A DNA stretch of 64,000 nt from Eledone cirrhosa (taxonomy: Eukaryota; Mollusca; Cephalopoda; Octopoda; Eledonidae): positions 375,001-439,000 of the forward strand of contig OZ024747.1 of the NCBI GenBank assembly GCA_964016885.1, read 5' to 3'. Position 1 is the stretch's first letter. Each line of letters begins with the position of its first letter. Positions 55,568-64,000 of the stretch are shown here, piece after piece. Under the pieces are notes generated by a model. It searched no databases. It had not been told where the DNA came from and was given only the letters and a program-made list of their open reading frames with translations. The position numbers were made by a program, and so were the translations under genes.

Positions 55568-55599
<32 letters not shown>

Positions 55600-55729
55600 C
55601 ATATGCATACATATATATATATATATATATATACATATACATACATATATATATATATATATATAAACATATATATATATAAATAAACATACATATATAT
55701 ATATATAACATATATATATATATATAAAC
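55480..55729. repeat. (CA)n/(TA)n left flank of the PLE palindrome
   Basis: AACATATATATATAAATAAACATACATATA also occurs on the right side of the palindrome at 58160-58260, in the same orientation. The insertion may have duplicated or split a microsatellite. Confidence 0.8.
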
Positions 55730-55886
55730 ATATTGTTATACTTTGGGAGGGTCATGTTGCCAATAAGAAACACACGCACCAGTTGCTTTCACTTCAATTT
55801 ATTATAATAGATTTATAATAAATTTATAAATTTATAAATTTCTGGCTGGTTGGTTGGTTCCACAACCAGATAGTTGTTTATATATT

Positions 55887-55929
55887 GTCATAGTTCTTTC
55901 GTCACACACTCTGTGACCTTTTCAGTGAC
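55887..55929 (-). ncRNA. Hammerhead in left PLE arm, core mutated
   Basis: The same motif as at 57932, read on the minus strand, but the core is CTGAAAA instead of CTGAAGA (G8 replaced by A). Stem I GTCA/TGAC, stem II GTCACA/TGTGAC and GAAA are kept. Probably inactive. Confidence 0.65.
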
Positions 55930-56130
55930 TGGGGATTCCTTTCTTTGTTTCTGTGCTTCTCCTTTGTTCTGTCCTACGCCATTTTGTTTCTGTGTGTGTG
56001 TTGTGTGCTCAGTCTGCGCATGCGCCACATCCGGGTGTCTCTGTGTGTTTATGTTCATTTATTTATTTGTTTATTTACATGTTACTGGTTGGTTGTTTTT
56101 TCTATGTGTGTGTGTGTTTTCATTTTGTCC

Positions 56131-56990
56131 TTAATTGTAAGTTGTGATGTTGCTATTCCACTCATATTTTCTATTTAATTTTGGTTGTAATTCTTTTATG
56201 TTTATTGCCTCTGTAATTTGTCTAAACATTGCGTCTTTTCTGTGTGTAGATTCTATTTTTATTTCTATGTTCTCTAATTTATCCTTGTGTTCTATTTTAG
56301 CATGTTGGTAGAGTACAGATGATTCTTTACTATCTTGAAGGTCTCGCCAGTGTTCATTTATCCGTTCCCCTACACTACGAGCTGTCTCACCTATGTACAC
56401 TATATTTTTGTCTCTACATTGTCCTTCGGTACATCTTATGCTATACACTACATTTCTAGTTTTACAGTTAATATGGGGGCTTATTTTACAGGTTATACAT
56501 TTCTTATCTATACATGAGGGTCTTTGAAAAGGGTATGTCTTGCTAATGAGTGTTTTTACGGAGGTACCTGGTCTTTCTACTATCTTAATATTGAGTTTAT
56601 GTTTATTTAGGGCCCTTCTAAATTTGTAAGCTAATTCACCTCTAGGGGTTGTATCGATGAACATTACACTCTGGTATTTATTGCTATCATACCATGAGTT
56701 TATTCTATTAGCCTTATTCCTAGTTCTTTCTATTCTATTCCAAAATTTGCTCCTATACAAGGGGCAGGTCCCATTTATGTCATTATTTACCATTTTTTCC
56801 TATTTGGTTCTGGCTCCTCTATACACTCTGATTTTATCTCTCTGATTGTAGCCAGAGAACTGCATACGGTGGATGAAGTGTTGTATGTGTCTCTCTAGTT
56901 CTTCGGGGTTGCACATGCGGGACATGTTTCTCATCAGATGATGAGAAACGTGTCCCGAAGAACTAGAGAGACACATACAACACTTCATCC
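56131..56990 (-). pseudogene. PLE linker and GIY-YIG endonuclease, left arm
   Basis: Minus-strand reading: MRNMSRMCNPEELERHIQHF and MQFSGYNQRDKIRVYRGART, then TGG to TAG makes a stop. It continues KMVNNDINGTCPLYR, VMFIDTTPRGELAYKFRRAL, KKCITCKISPHINCKTRN, VVYSIRCTEGQC, NIVYIGETARSVGERINEHW, YQHAKIEHKDK and LQPKLNRKYEW. The Cys knuckle (CITC-x5-C), YIG box, Arg of GERINEH and the late Glu/His are visible. Apart from the single stop the frame is open. Confidence 0.88.
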
Positions 56991-57730
56991 ACCGTATGCA
57001 GTTCTCTGGCTACAATCAGAGAGATAAAATCAGAGTGTATAGAGGAGCCAGAACCAAATGGGAAAAAATGGTAAATAATGACATAAATGGGACCTGCCCC
57101 TTGTATAGGAGCAAATTTTGGAATAGAATAGAAAGAACTAGGAATAAGGCTAATAGAATAAACTCATGGTATGATAGCAATAAATACCAGAGTGTAATGT
57201 TCATCGATACAACCCCTAGAGGTGAATTAGCTTACAAATTTAGAAGGGCCCTAAATAAACATAAACTCAATATTAAGATAGTAGAAAGACCAGGTACCTC
57301 CGTAAAAACACTCATTAGCAAGACATACCCTTTTCAAAGACCCTCATGTATAGATAAGAAATGTATAACCTGTAAAATAAGCCCCCATATTAACTGTAAA
57401 ACTAGAAATGTAGTGTATAGCATAAGATGTACCGAAGGACAATGTAGAGACAAAAATATAGTGTACATAGGTGAGACAGCTCGTAGTGTAGGGGAACGGA
57501 TAAATGAACACTGGCGAGACCTTCAAGATAGTAAAGAATCATCTGTACTCTACCAACATGCTAAAATAGAACACAAGGATAAATTAGAGAACATAGAAAT
57601 AAAAATAGAATCTACACACAGAAAAGACGCAATGTTTAGACAAATTACAGAGGCAATAAACATAAAAGAATTACAACCAAAATTAAATAGAAAATATGAG
57701 TGGAATAGCAACATCACAACTTACAATTAA
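56942..57730 (+). pseudogene. PLE linker and GIY-YIG endonuclease, right arm, open frame
   Basis: An open frame of 244 codons from 56996 with the same order as the left arm (FSGYNQRDKIRVY, TKWEKMVNND, CITCKISPHINC, YIGETARSVGERINEHWRDL, HAKIEHKD). It has an intact Trp where the left copy has a stop. A 14-bp deletion near 56951 shifts the frame before the linker, and no RT is attached. It is the most intact GIY-YIG domain in the window, but not a complete PLE protein. Confidence 0.88.
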
Positions 57731-57931
57731 GGACAAAATGAAAACACACACACACATAGAACAAACAACCAACCAGTAACATGTAAATAAACAAATAAAT
57801 AAATGAACACAAACACACACAGACACCCGGATGTGGCGCATGCGCAGACTGAGCACACAACACACACACAGAAACAAAATGGCGTAGGACAGAACAAAGG
57901 AGAGGCACAGAAACAAAGAAAGGAATCCCCA

Positions 57932-57974
57932 GTCACTGAAGAGGTCACAGAGTGTGTGACGAAAGAACTATGAC
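57932..57974 (+). ncRNA. Candidate hammerhead ribozyme, right PLE arm (family 4)
   Basis: GTCA (57932-57935) pairs with TGAC (57971-57974). CTGAAGA is followed by an unpaired G, GTCACA, GAGTG, TGTGAC and GAA. AGAACT forms a 2-bp stem III, with A57970 at the cleavage position. Best copy of this family; the short stems make activity uncertain. Confidence 0.72.
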
Positions 57975-58112
57975 AATATATAAACAACTATCTGGTTGTG
58001 GAACCAACCAACCAACCAGAAATTTATAAATTTATTATAATAAATTGAAGTGAAAGCAACTGGTGCGTGTGTTTCTCATTGGCAACATGACCCTCCCAAA
58101 GTATAACAATAT

Positions 58113-58517
58113 CGGTTTCAACACACGATTTCAGATAAAGAATCTTGCTAAACAAATTCAGAAACGAAATATATAAACATATATATATATATATATAACA
58201 TATATATATATATATATAAACATATATATATATATAAATAAACATACATATATATAAATATAATATACATACATATATATATAAATATATATACACACAC
58301 ACATATATATATATACATATTTTTCTCTCCTTCTCCTCCTCTACCTCTTTTTTCTCCTTTCTTTTACTTGTTTTCTTCTTTCTCTATCTCATTCTTTACA
58401 AACAGACCCTTCCTCACCCCAACCACAGCTCACTAGGGGGTCATTGTTCTAGGAAATATCCATACCCCATTTTATGCACTGGGTTTGGTTGAGATCAGGT
58501 GGAATGTGTGTGTATAC
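58113..58517. other. Microsatellites and CT-rich DNA
   Basis: TA/CA runs to 58320 and CT-rich to 58400. No gene. Confidence 0.6.
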
Positions 58518-58750
58518 CATCATTACCGTTTTACATCCATTCTTCCATGCTAGCATGGGTTAGACGAGTTGTCCTATTGAGGGCAACTCCACGTGTCTTG
58601 CTCATACAGAACTGATTTTGGCTTGCTTTCTATACCAACCTCATTTACAGTGAGCACTGGGTGCTTTTTACAATGGCGCCTACATGACCATTTTCCAGTG
58701 CTGACTGGGTGATTTTTTGTTGTGACACCTACATGACCACTTTACATATA
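58518..58750 (-). mobile_element. LINE 3' end fragment
   Basis: CATCATTACCGTTTTACATCC, CATGCTAGCATGGGTTAGACG, CCAACCTCATTTACAGTGAGC and GTGACACCTACATGACCAC are the 3' UTR of the 9.7-kb LINE in diverged form. Confidence 0.8.
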
Positions 58751-58865
58751 GTATATTTCTGTATTGTACTGTTTCATTTTCTTTGTTATTTTTATTTGCC
58801 TTTTGCGTATATATATATATAGTTCATTCAAACCCCATCAACATCTCTAGCCCACATTTTACATA

Positions 58866-59120
58866 TATCATCATCATTGTTTAATGTCTATGCTAGCATG
58901 GTTAGCCCACCTGGAGTGAGAGATTCCTAGTTCTTGGTAGGACATCAGTCTAGGAGAAAGAAAACTCTTATGTAAAACATGTGACTCAATGGCAGCCGAT
59001 GATGTTGACTTGTTCTTCTTTCTAGATGTCATCATTGTTCAGAGAGAAGGATTGGTCCAGTGCAAGGTATTACTTGATCTAAACAACTTTCACTTGTATT
59101 GCATGAACATGACCTTTTCT
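58866..59120 (+). repeat. Dispersed repeat shared with 29.4 kb
   Basis: A short inverted LINE-tail piece (ATCATCATCATTGTTTAATG) is followed by CTAGGAGAAAGAAAACTC and GATGTTGACTTGTTCTTC, as at 29.37-29.45 kb. Confidence 0.65.
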
Positions 59121-59712
59121 TTTCTTTAAAAAGTCATGTTTGTGCCAGCCATGTGTGAGAAGGTCAAGGGTTGGCAATTCTTGTAACTTTGATGCAGCCA
59201 TTATATATATATTATGTTATATTGGTTTAGTGAGTCAAACAATGGTTCATTCTCTACTGATCTTACTCTCAATGTGACTACATTCTGGAGATCCCTTCTC
59301 ACCATGACCATCTCTTCTTTTACCAATTATTTTCCATCATCCCACCATCAAAAGTTTATCAAAACACAACTTCTCTTTTAAAGATTTCTCTGCAGTCTTT
59401 TCTTTTTTTTTCTTTCAGGGTTGGCTAAACAGAACTTATGTAAGAGACTTTTGAACTGTGAGATTGTTATCTTGAGCAAGTATTACAGCTAGAGATGTTG
59501 TATTAGGACTTGGTTAGGCCACATGTAATTTTGGCCTAGCCATCAACAGGGCATTATTTTTAACATTAGTAGTGTAGCTATTAAATGTCAGTGACAATAT
59601 TTACTATATACAAACTCTCATATTAGTAGATTACTAGTATAACTAGTGTGAAGGTATACCTCAATATATAGCATACATAATGTGGGCTAGAGATGTTCAT
59701 GGGGTTTGAATG

Positions 59713-59757
<45 letters not shown>
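59121..59757. other. No recognisable gene
   Basis: TTCTTTCAG followed by GGTTGGCTAAACAGAACT at 59420 looks like a splice acceptor, but the translation does not resemble the expected SDR continuation. TA runs at 59720-59757. Confidence 0.45.
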
Positions 59758-59758
<1 letters not shown>

Positions 59759-60105
59759 CATCATCATCATCATCATTTCATTTTACGTCCGCTTTTTCCC
59801 TGCTTGCAAGGGTGGGACGGGAACTGACTCTGGCTTGATTTCTACAGCTGAATGCCCTTCCTAACACCAACCTCATTTACAGTGAGTGCTGGGTGCTTTT
59901 TTGCCGTGGCACCTCCACGACCACTTTGCAGTGGAATGATAGGAACCCCAGTCCCTATCATCTCATTTCTACAGCTGAGTAAACTGGAGCAATGTGAAAT
60001 AAAGTGTCTTGCTCAAGGAAACAACACATCACCCGGTCTGAGAATTGAACTCACAACCTTTCGATTGCAAGGCCAATGCTCTAACCACTAAGCCATGTGC
60101 CTTCA
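59758..60105 (-). repeat. tRNA-derived SINE, best-preserved copy
   Basis: The minus strand reads AAGGCACATGGCTTAGTGG, B-box GGTTGTGAGTTCAATTCTC, GCTCCAGTTTACTCAGCTG, GTGGTCGTGGAGGTGCCACG, GGTGTTAGGAAGGGCATTCAG, CCCGTCCCACCCTTGCAAGC, CGGACGTAAAATGAAATGATG. It is nearly complete with few changes against its neighbours at 60.4 and 40.5 kb. Confidence 0.9.
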
Positions 60106-60400
60106 TGTATATATATATATATAATAAATTTATATATATATATATATAATACCTTCATATATATATATATATATATATAATAAATTTAGCGAGAATCGCA
60201 TTTCGGCGGGTAGAAATTAGCGAAACGCAACTTCCGTATTGTGTAGACAAGCGCTCCATGGATATGAAGATACCAGAGCTATAAACATAAGTTAAAAAGG
60301 TCATACAAACTGAGACGATGGTTAAGAAGCCATTAACCACCAGAGCCAAAAAAGCGAACAAGCTAAACGGGTCAAACAAAATAAGATATATATATATATG
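60106..60400. other. TA repeats and unassigned DNA
   Basis: 60180-60385 (GCGAGAATCGCATTTCGGCG, AAACGCAACTTCCG) matches nothing else here. Confidence 0.45.
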
Positions 60401-60735
60401 GATGCACATGGCTTAATGGTTAGAGAATTGGCCTTGCAGTCGAAAGATTGTGAGTTCAATTCTCAGACTGGGTGATGTGTTGTTTCTTTGAGCAAGACAC
60501 TTTATTTCACATTGCTCCAGTTTATTCAGCTGTAGAAATGAGATGATAGGACTGGGGTCCTTATCATTCCACTGCAAAGTGGTCGTGGAGGTGCCATGGC
60601 AAAAAAGCACCCAGCACTCACTGTAAATGAGGTTGGTGTTAGGAAGGGCATCCAGCTGTAGAACCAGAATCAGTTCCCATCCCACCCTTGCAAGCAGGGA
60701 AAAAGCGGACGTAAAATGAAATGATGATGATGATA
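60401..60735 (+). repeat. tRNA-derived SINE, plus strand
   Basis: Head GCACATGGCTTAATGGTTAG and GATTGTGAGTTCAATTCTCA, then the body and tail as in the inverted copy 300 bp upstream. The two SINEs face each other tail-outward, an arrangement able to fold into a long hairpin if transcribed together. Confidence 0.88.
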
Positions 60736-60826
60736 TATACGCAAAAGGCAAAGAGAAATAAAAAGCAAATGACAGTACAATACAGAAATATAGTATTAGT
60801 TTTACATTTGATATAGTAGTATATAT
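60736..60826 (-). repeat. 3' part of the family-3 repeat
   Basis: On the minus strand it reads CTACTATATCAAATGTAAAACTAATACTATATTTCTG, the downstream part of the repeats at 12.4 and 34.2 kb. The hammerhead core is missing. Confidence 0.65.
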
Positions 60827-60831
60827 ATATA

Positions 60832-61000
60832 TATCATCATTATCATCGTTGTCGTTTTACATCTGTTTTCCATGCTTGTATGTGTTGGATAGCTCTTTTC
60901 TAGCACAGCTGTCTGCCACTCATCATGGTCCTTCGTCATTTCCACTGTAGCTCTTTTCCATTAGGATTAGCACTATCCCCCATTATCAGAAACTGTATAT
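60832..61000 (-). mobile_element. Old LINE 3' end
   Basis: ATCATCATTATCATCG..TTTTACATCTGTTTTCCATGC and a faint continuation. Confidence 0.5.
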
Positions 61001-61048
61001 ACCAACCAGAAAAAAAAACTAATCATTAACCTTTTAATATTTTTAATT

Positions 61049-61198
61049 AGAAAAGGGTGGTGCATTGAAGACTCTTTTGAGGTCTGAGTTTGAGTCCCAT
61101 TGAGGTCAACTTTGACTTTCATCCTTACAAGTTGATAAAATAAAGTACACATCAAATACAGACACTGATATGATTGACTATACCCCTCCCCCATTGGT
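61049..61198 (+). repeat. Second SINE family, diverged
   Basis: GGTCTGAGTTTGAGTCCCATTGAGGTCAAC and TTTCATCCTTACAAGTTGATAAAATAAAG match the family. Confidence 0.75.
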
Positions 61199-61224
61199 GA
61201 TTGAATGGAGACAATATAGGATAG

Positions 61225-61446
61225 AGAGGACTTGTCAGCCTGGCCAAACATACAACAACAACCCTTCTCATGTTGGTGCCATGATAAAATACACCTAGTA
61301 TACTCTGTAAAGTGGTTAACATTAGGAAGGGTGTCCAACCATAGAAGTTATGCCAAATAGGGAAGATATTTAGGTTCAGACTGTGACAGCCTGTCCAACC
61401 CATGCCAGTATGAAGAGCAAATGTAAAATGATGATGATGATGATGT
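61225..61446 (+). mobile_element. LINE 3' end, plus strand
   Basis: CTGTAAAGTGGTTAACATTAGGAAGGGTGTCC, CAACCCATGCCAGTATGAAGAG and (GATGAT)n: a diverged copy of the 42.4-kb end. Confidence 0.72.
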
Positions 61447-61484
61447 TCTTATGTCAAAAATTCATATTTTTGATTACTTATTTT

Positions 61485-61690
61485 GGTGTTGGGTCAGCCT
61501 AAATTAAACAGATTAATGATGAAAGACATTCCAGCCATGACTATCCTGTCTTCTATATGCATGCAATCCAGGATCACATTATTCAACATCGTTTATATGA
61601 TGGTAAAGCACGATATGAGGGAGATTTATCTACTATTTTTAGTAGGTCAAGCAACCATATAGAGTCACTTTTGTTAGCTCAGTCTTAAGG
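61485..61690 (+). repeat. Dispersed repeat shared with 47.9 kb
   Basis: GGGTCAGCCTAAATTAAACAG, GACATTCCAGCCATGACTATCC and TATTTTTAGTAGGTCAAGCAACC, in the same order as at 47876. Confidence 0.7.
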
Positions 61691-62801
61691 GTAGAGTTAG
61701 ATAGCAAAATCAACAGTGCATTATATATATATATATTATTATTACAAATATATCTAGCATTTTTTGAAATTTTGGGATATATTTAAATTATGAAATTTTT
61801 TTAATTATAGAATTCTGTAATTCTGATACACATCTCTAGTAGATAGTCTTGTTTCTTGATCATTTATTTAGTTTTGTGAAAATATTCTAAAATTCCTCTT
61901 ACCAATTTCTCTTACTTTCTCTTCATAATTACTATCATGATCATAACCTTTTTTTTCTTGGTAAGAGACAGAGAATGCTAGAGAACGGGTCACAGGAGGC
62001 AGATAGCATTACTTTATATATGATGGTTATTTGTGATATATGTGGGCACCTGCTGGATGAATAAGCAACTACGGACCAACAGCAGTAAACGACTAGGGGA
62101 GATAGATCAATGGGTGACACATTTAGTTCCGAAGAAAACTCTCACAGAGAAAGAACAAATGACCCAACGACAGATTTTGAACATTGTCACTACCATTTTG
62201 AAGGTGACAATGTTACCAGCAAGCAAGAGCTAAATGATTCAACTTCTGTCTGTGTGTCAATTGCTCTTCTTTCTGTTTGAAATTGGTCTTATAGGTCTCT
62301 GTGTATATGACTCTAAAACCTGGCAGCTACAATATGGTGGTACAGATCATTGCTGTAAACTGTGGGTAGCAGACTCTGTGTGTGTTGGCAGCTTTGCAGT
62401 GTTTTGCTGCTTTGCTCAGATCACTTCAAAAGAACACAAGAAGTTTTTTCATTCAAATCCCACTATATGAACAGAAAATTGTTTAGCGATGTTCCAATCA
62501 GTCCCCTGGGTTGCAGGTGAAGGGCTGTTAGATAATGATTATTATTAAAGCAATAGAACCAACCACACTCTTTTTTCACCTTTTAACATAATAAATCTTT
62601 TAGCTTCTTTCCCAGCTCACAGAAAACTGAAAACTTGTTCTCAATATCTTTATTTGCCAAAGGAAATCATCTTTCAAATTATTTCTTCTCTTTTCATCAC
62701 TTTTCTTTTCATATTTTTATCTGTGGCATATTTGACTCTCTTCTCTGCCTTGCTCTCCTCACAGTCATTCTTTTTCTTTCTGTATGTTTCCTATCTCCAA
62801 T

Positions 62802-62896
<95 letters not shown>

Positions 62897-63100
62897 CACC
62901 TAGACTCTCCACCTCAGCCCTACTCTTGCAATCTGGACTACTTGCCTACTCTTTCCCGACTTTTTGAAATTTTTTTTTTTTTACTTTCGAAATTCCATTG
63001 TTTCTTTTTCTTCTTCCTAAGCCTGAAACTAATATGACATTGTGTCTTTGCATCTCTGTGTTTGTCTTGTCTATCCTTGAACTATATATATACATATATA
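61691..63100. other. No recognised gene; short open frames of unknown worth
   Basis: 62033-62233 (66 codons) and 62234-62470 (78 codons) are open and not made of simple repeat, but neither matches a family I know and neither has convincing context. (CA)n and (TA)n fill 62805-62895. A poly-T tract is at 62970. Confidence 0.4.
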
Positions 63101-63104
63101 TATT

Positions 63105-63300
63105 ATTCAAAATATTAAGAAATGAAGATATTTACATAATCAAAATATATGCTTTATTATATATATTTCGAAGGTACTGTGTTGTTTTTTTTCCAGTACG
63201 TCCTCGTCAGATAAAATATATGATTTGATATATGACATACCTCTACGGTCTTGATATTTCAATTCCAGTATTGGCAGTACTGGAATTGAAATATCAAGAC
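63105..63300 (-). repeat. Family-2 repeat with inverted junction
   Basis: Same sequence as 17398-17560. At its end GTCTTGATATTTCAATTCCAGTA (63248-63270) is mirrored perfectly by 63278-63300 around 7 nt, again a head-to-head stub. Confidence 0.8.
63145..63221 (-). ncRNA. Candidate hammerhead ribozyme (family 2)
   Basis: Minus strand: TATTTTAT, core CTGACGA (63204-63210), stem II GGACGTACTG with CAGTACCTTC (C-C at the fourth pair) and GAAA. Then come ATATATAT, A, and ATAAAGCATAT, which pairs with ATATATTTTAT through 10 of 11 positions including one G-U. Confidence 0.75.
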
Positions 63301-63460
63301 GAAAAACATGGGCGGAGGTGGTGAGAACAGACCTCAGATCGCTGAAGCTCATGGTGGAGATGACGAAGGACCGTGACGAGTGAAGAGATGCTGTGCTGAA
63401 TAAGACGCGTCCCACCCTTGCAAGCAGGGAAGAGCGGACGTAAAATGATGATGATGATGA

Positions 63461-63464
<4 letters not shown>
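63301..63464 (+). pseudogene. LINE C-terminal end whose codons form the SINE tail
   Basis: The reading frame is KTWAEVVRTDLRSLKLMVEM, TKDRDE, a stop (expected Trp), RDAVLNKTRPTLASREERT and the natural stop, then (ATG)n. It aligns with the KTWDEVIKADL...HAVIQSTRPP end of the other LINEs. Here CCCACCCTTGCAAGCAGGG and CGGACGTAAAATGATGATG are part of the coding end (RPTLASREERT and stop) and are the same bases as the tail of the SINEs at 40.5, 59.8 and 60.4 kb. Confidence 0.8.
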
Positions 63465-63495
<31 letters not shown>

Positions 63496-63630
63496 ACACA
63501 GTTTAATCTTACCCACTGGACTACAGTAATATCTATACTCTACTTTCCTTAAGCATTGACTATCTACTTAGTTAAATAATAGTTTTACTGGTCTTAGTTA
63601 CATCTCATACATCTCTCCCTCTCTCTCATG

Positions 63631-64000
63631 TATAAAAAAGTGCAGAGCGATTAAAATTGATGGAAGCTACAGAGTGGGTAGACCAAGAAAAACCTGGGAC
63701 AAGGTGATAAAAACTGACCTTGCTCACTTACACCTCTCTAAGACAATGTCACTGGATTGAGATCTTTGGTGCTATGCAGTTATACAGAAGACCCACCTTT
63801 CCTTACATATGAACTTAAAATTTACAGCCAGTAGGCACCTTTTAACCCAATATACACCCCGCCCCACACCTCCTACTCCATCTTCCCACTTCCGTCCACT
63901 GTAAAGTGGTCGTGTAGGTGACACGACAAAAAGCACCCAGTCCACACTGTAAAGTGGTCGTGTGGGAGACACAGTAAAAAGGATCCCAGTTCACACTGTA
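63631..64000 (+). pseudogene. LINE C-terminal end and 3' UTR, running off the window
   Basis: KCRAIKIDGSYRVGRPRKTW, DKVIKTDLAHLHLSKTMSLD, a stop (expected Arg), and CYAVIQKTHLS match the 13.8-kb subfamily (KIDSTYRVGRPRKTWDDLI). The 3' UTR contains CAGTAGGCACCTTTTAACCC and the repeated CACTGTAAAGTGGTCGTGT. The end of the element lies beyond base 64000. Confidence 0.85.

Larger units (their letters stand above)
55730..58112. mobile_element. Palindromic pair of Penelope-like elements
   Basis: Arm 55730-56936 is the inverse of arm 56939-58112, with a 2-nt centre (GA). Both outer ends are the element's 3' end (ATATTGTTATACTTTGGGAGG and its inverse), so two 5'-truncated copies lie head-to-head. 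Differences noticed by eye are few: a 14-bp deletion at the start of the right arm, a Trp-to-stop change in the left copy, and a G8-to-A change in the left hammerhead. It sits downstream of the last identified SDR exon, probably in an intron. Confidence 0.93.

Noticed and set aside
59415..59460. Next SDR exon after TTCTTTCAG
   Set aside because: GWLNRT and the following bases do not resemble the expected region after SSSQMYSADK, and no good donor keeps a long frame.

Overview
The window looks like repeat-saturated intergenic and intronic DNA from a coleoid cephalopod, most likely an octopus. The reasons are: no bacterial gene organisation; AT-rich DNA full of (TA)n, (CA)n, (GA)n and (GGT)n microsatellites; many tRNA-headed SINEs; RTE-like LINEs whose 3' ends run into (ATG)n tails; and one gene split into short exons with canonical GT/AG splice sites. 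The species call is inference from repeat style; the window contains no diagnostic gene.

Layout. 0-9.6 kb: SINEs, a 14-bp minisatellite (2.5-3.7 kb), a foldback, and a 1.6-kb Penelope-like (PLE) remnant with ~300-bp inverted repeats (6.4-8.05 kb). 9.6-15.3 kb: two 5'-truncated LINEs on the minus strand, SINEs and GT-rich repeats. 15.3-18.2 kb: two PLE remnants and four hammerhead-ribozyme-like motifs within ~1 kb. 18.2-23.4 kb: old repeats, simple repeats and a Helitron helicase remnant. 23.7-28.0 kb: a 54-bp minisatellite. 28.2-34.3 kb: a PLE end, SINEs and two more minisatellites (45 bp and ~65 bp). 34.5-38.6 kb: a nearly full-length but dead LINE (endonuclease, reverse transcriptase, PHD-like finger, C-terminal domain) with a duplicated ~240-bp 5' segment. 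38.6-46.1 kb: foldbacks, SINE and LINE fragments, and a dead Tc1/mariner transposase. 48.1-55.5 kb: six exons (one a 15-nt microexon) of the only recognisable host gene, an extended-SDR NAD(P)-binding epimerase/dehydratase-like protein on the plus strand; its first and last exons were not found. 55.7-58.1 kb: a 2.4-kb near-perfect palindrome of two head-to-head PLE copies. 58.1-64 kb: more SINE and LINE ends, including a LINE whose C-terminal codons are the same sequence as the 3' tail of the abundant SINE.

The most interesting layer is RNA-level. At least fifteen sites, on both strands and from about four sequence families, match the hammerhead ribozyme plan: CUGANGA, then a stem II hairpin, then GAAA, with flanks that pair as stem I and a short stem III before a UH cleavage position. 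Several sit inside PLE termini, as is known for Penelope-like retroelements; others mark otherwise unrecognisable repeats. One family keeps a mismatch at the fourth pair of stem II in four copies whose paired bases differ. The second layer is genome-shaping inverted duplication: PLE ends occur as head-to-head palindromes at several sites.

All calls were made by eye; no searches or folding programs were run. Most long open frames here are artefacts of microsatellites or of minisatellites whose unit is a multiple of three.
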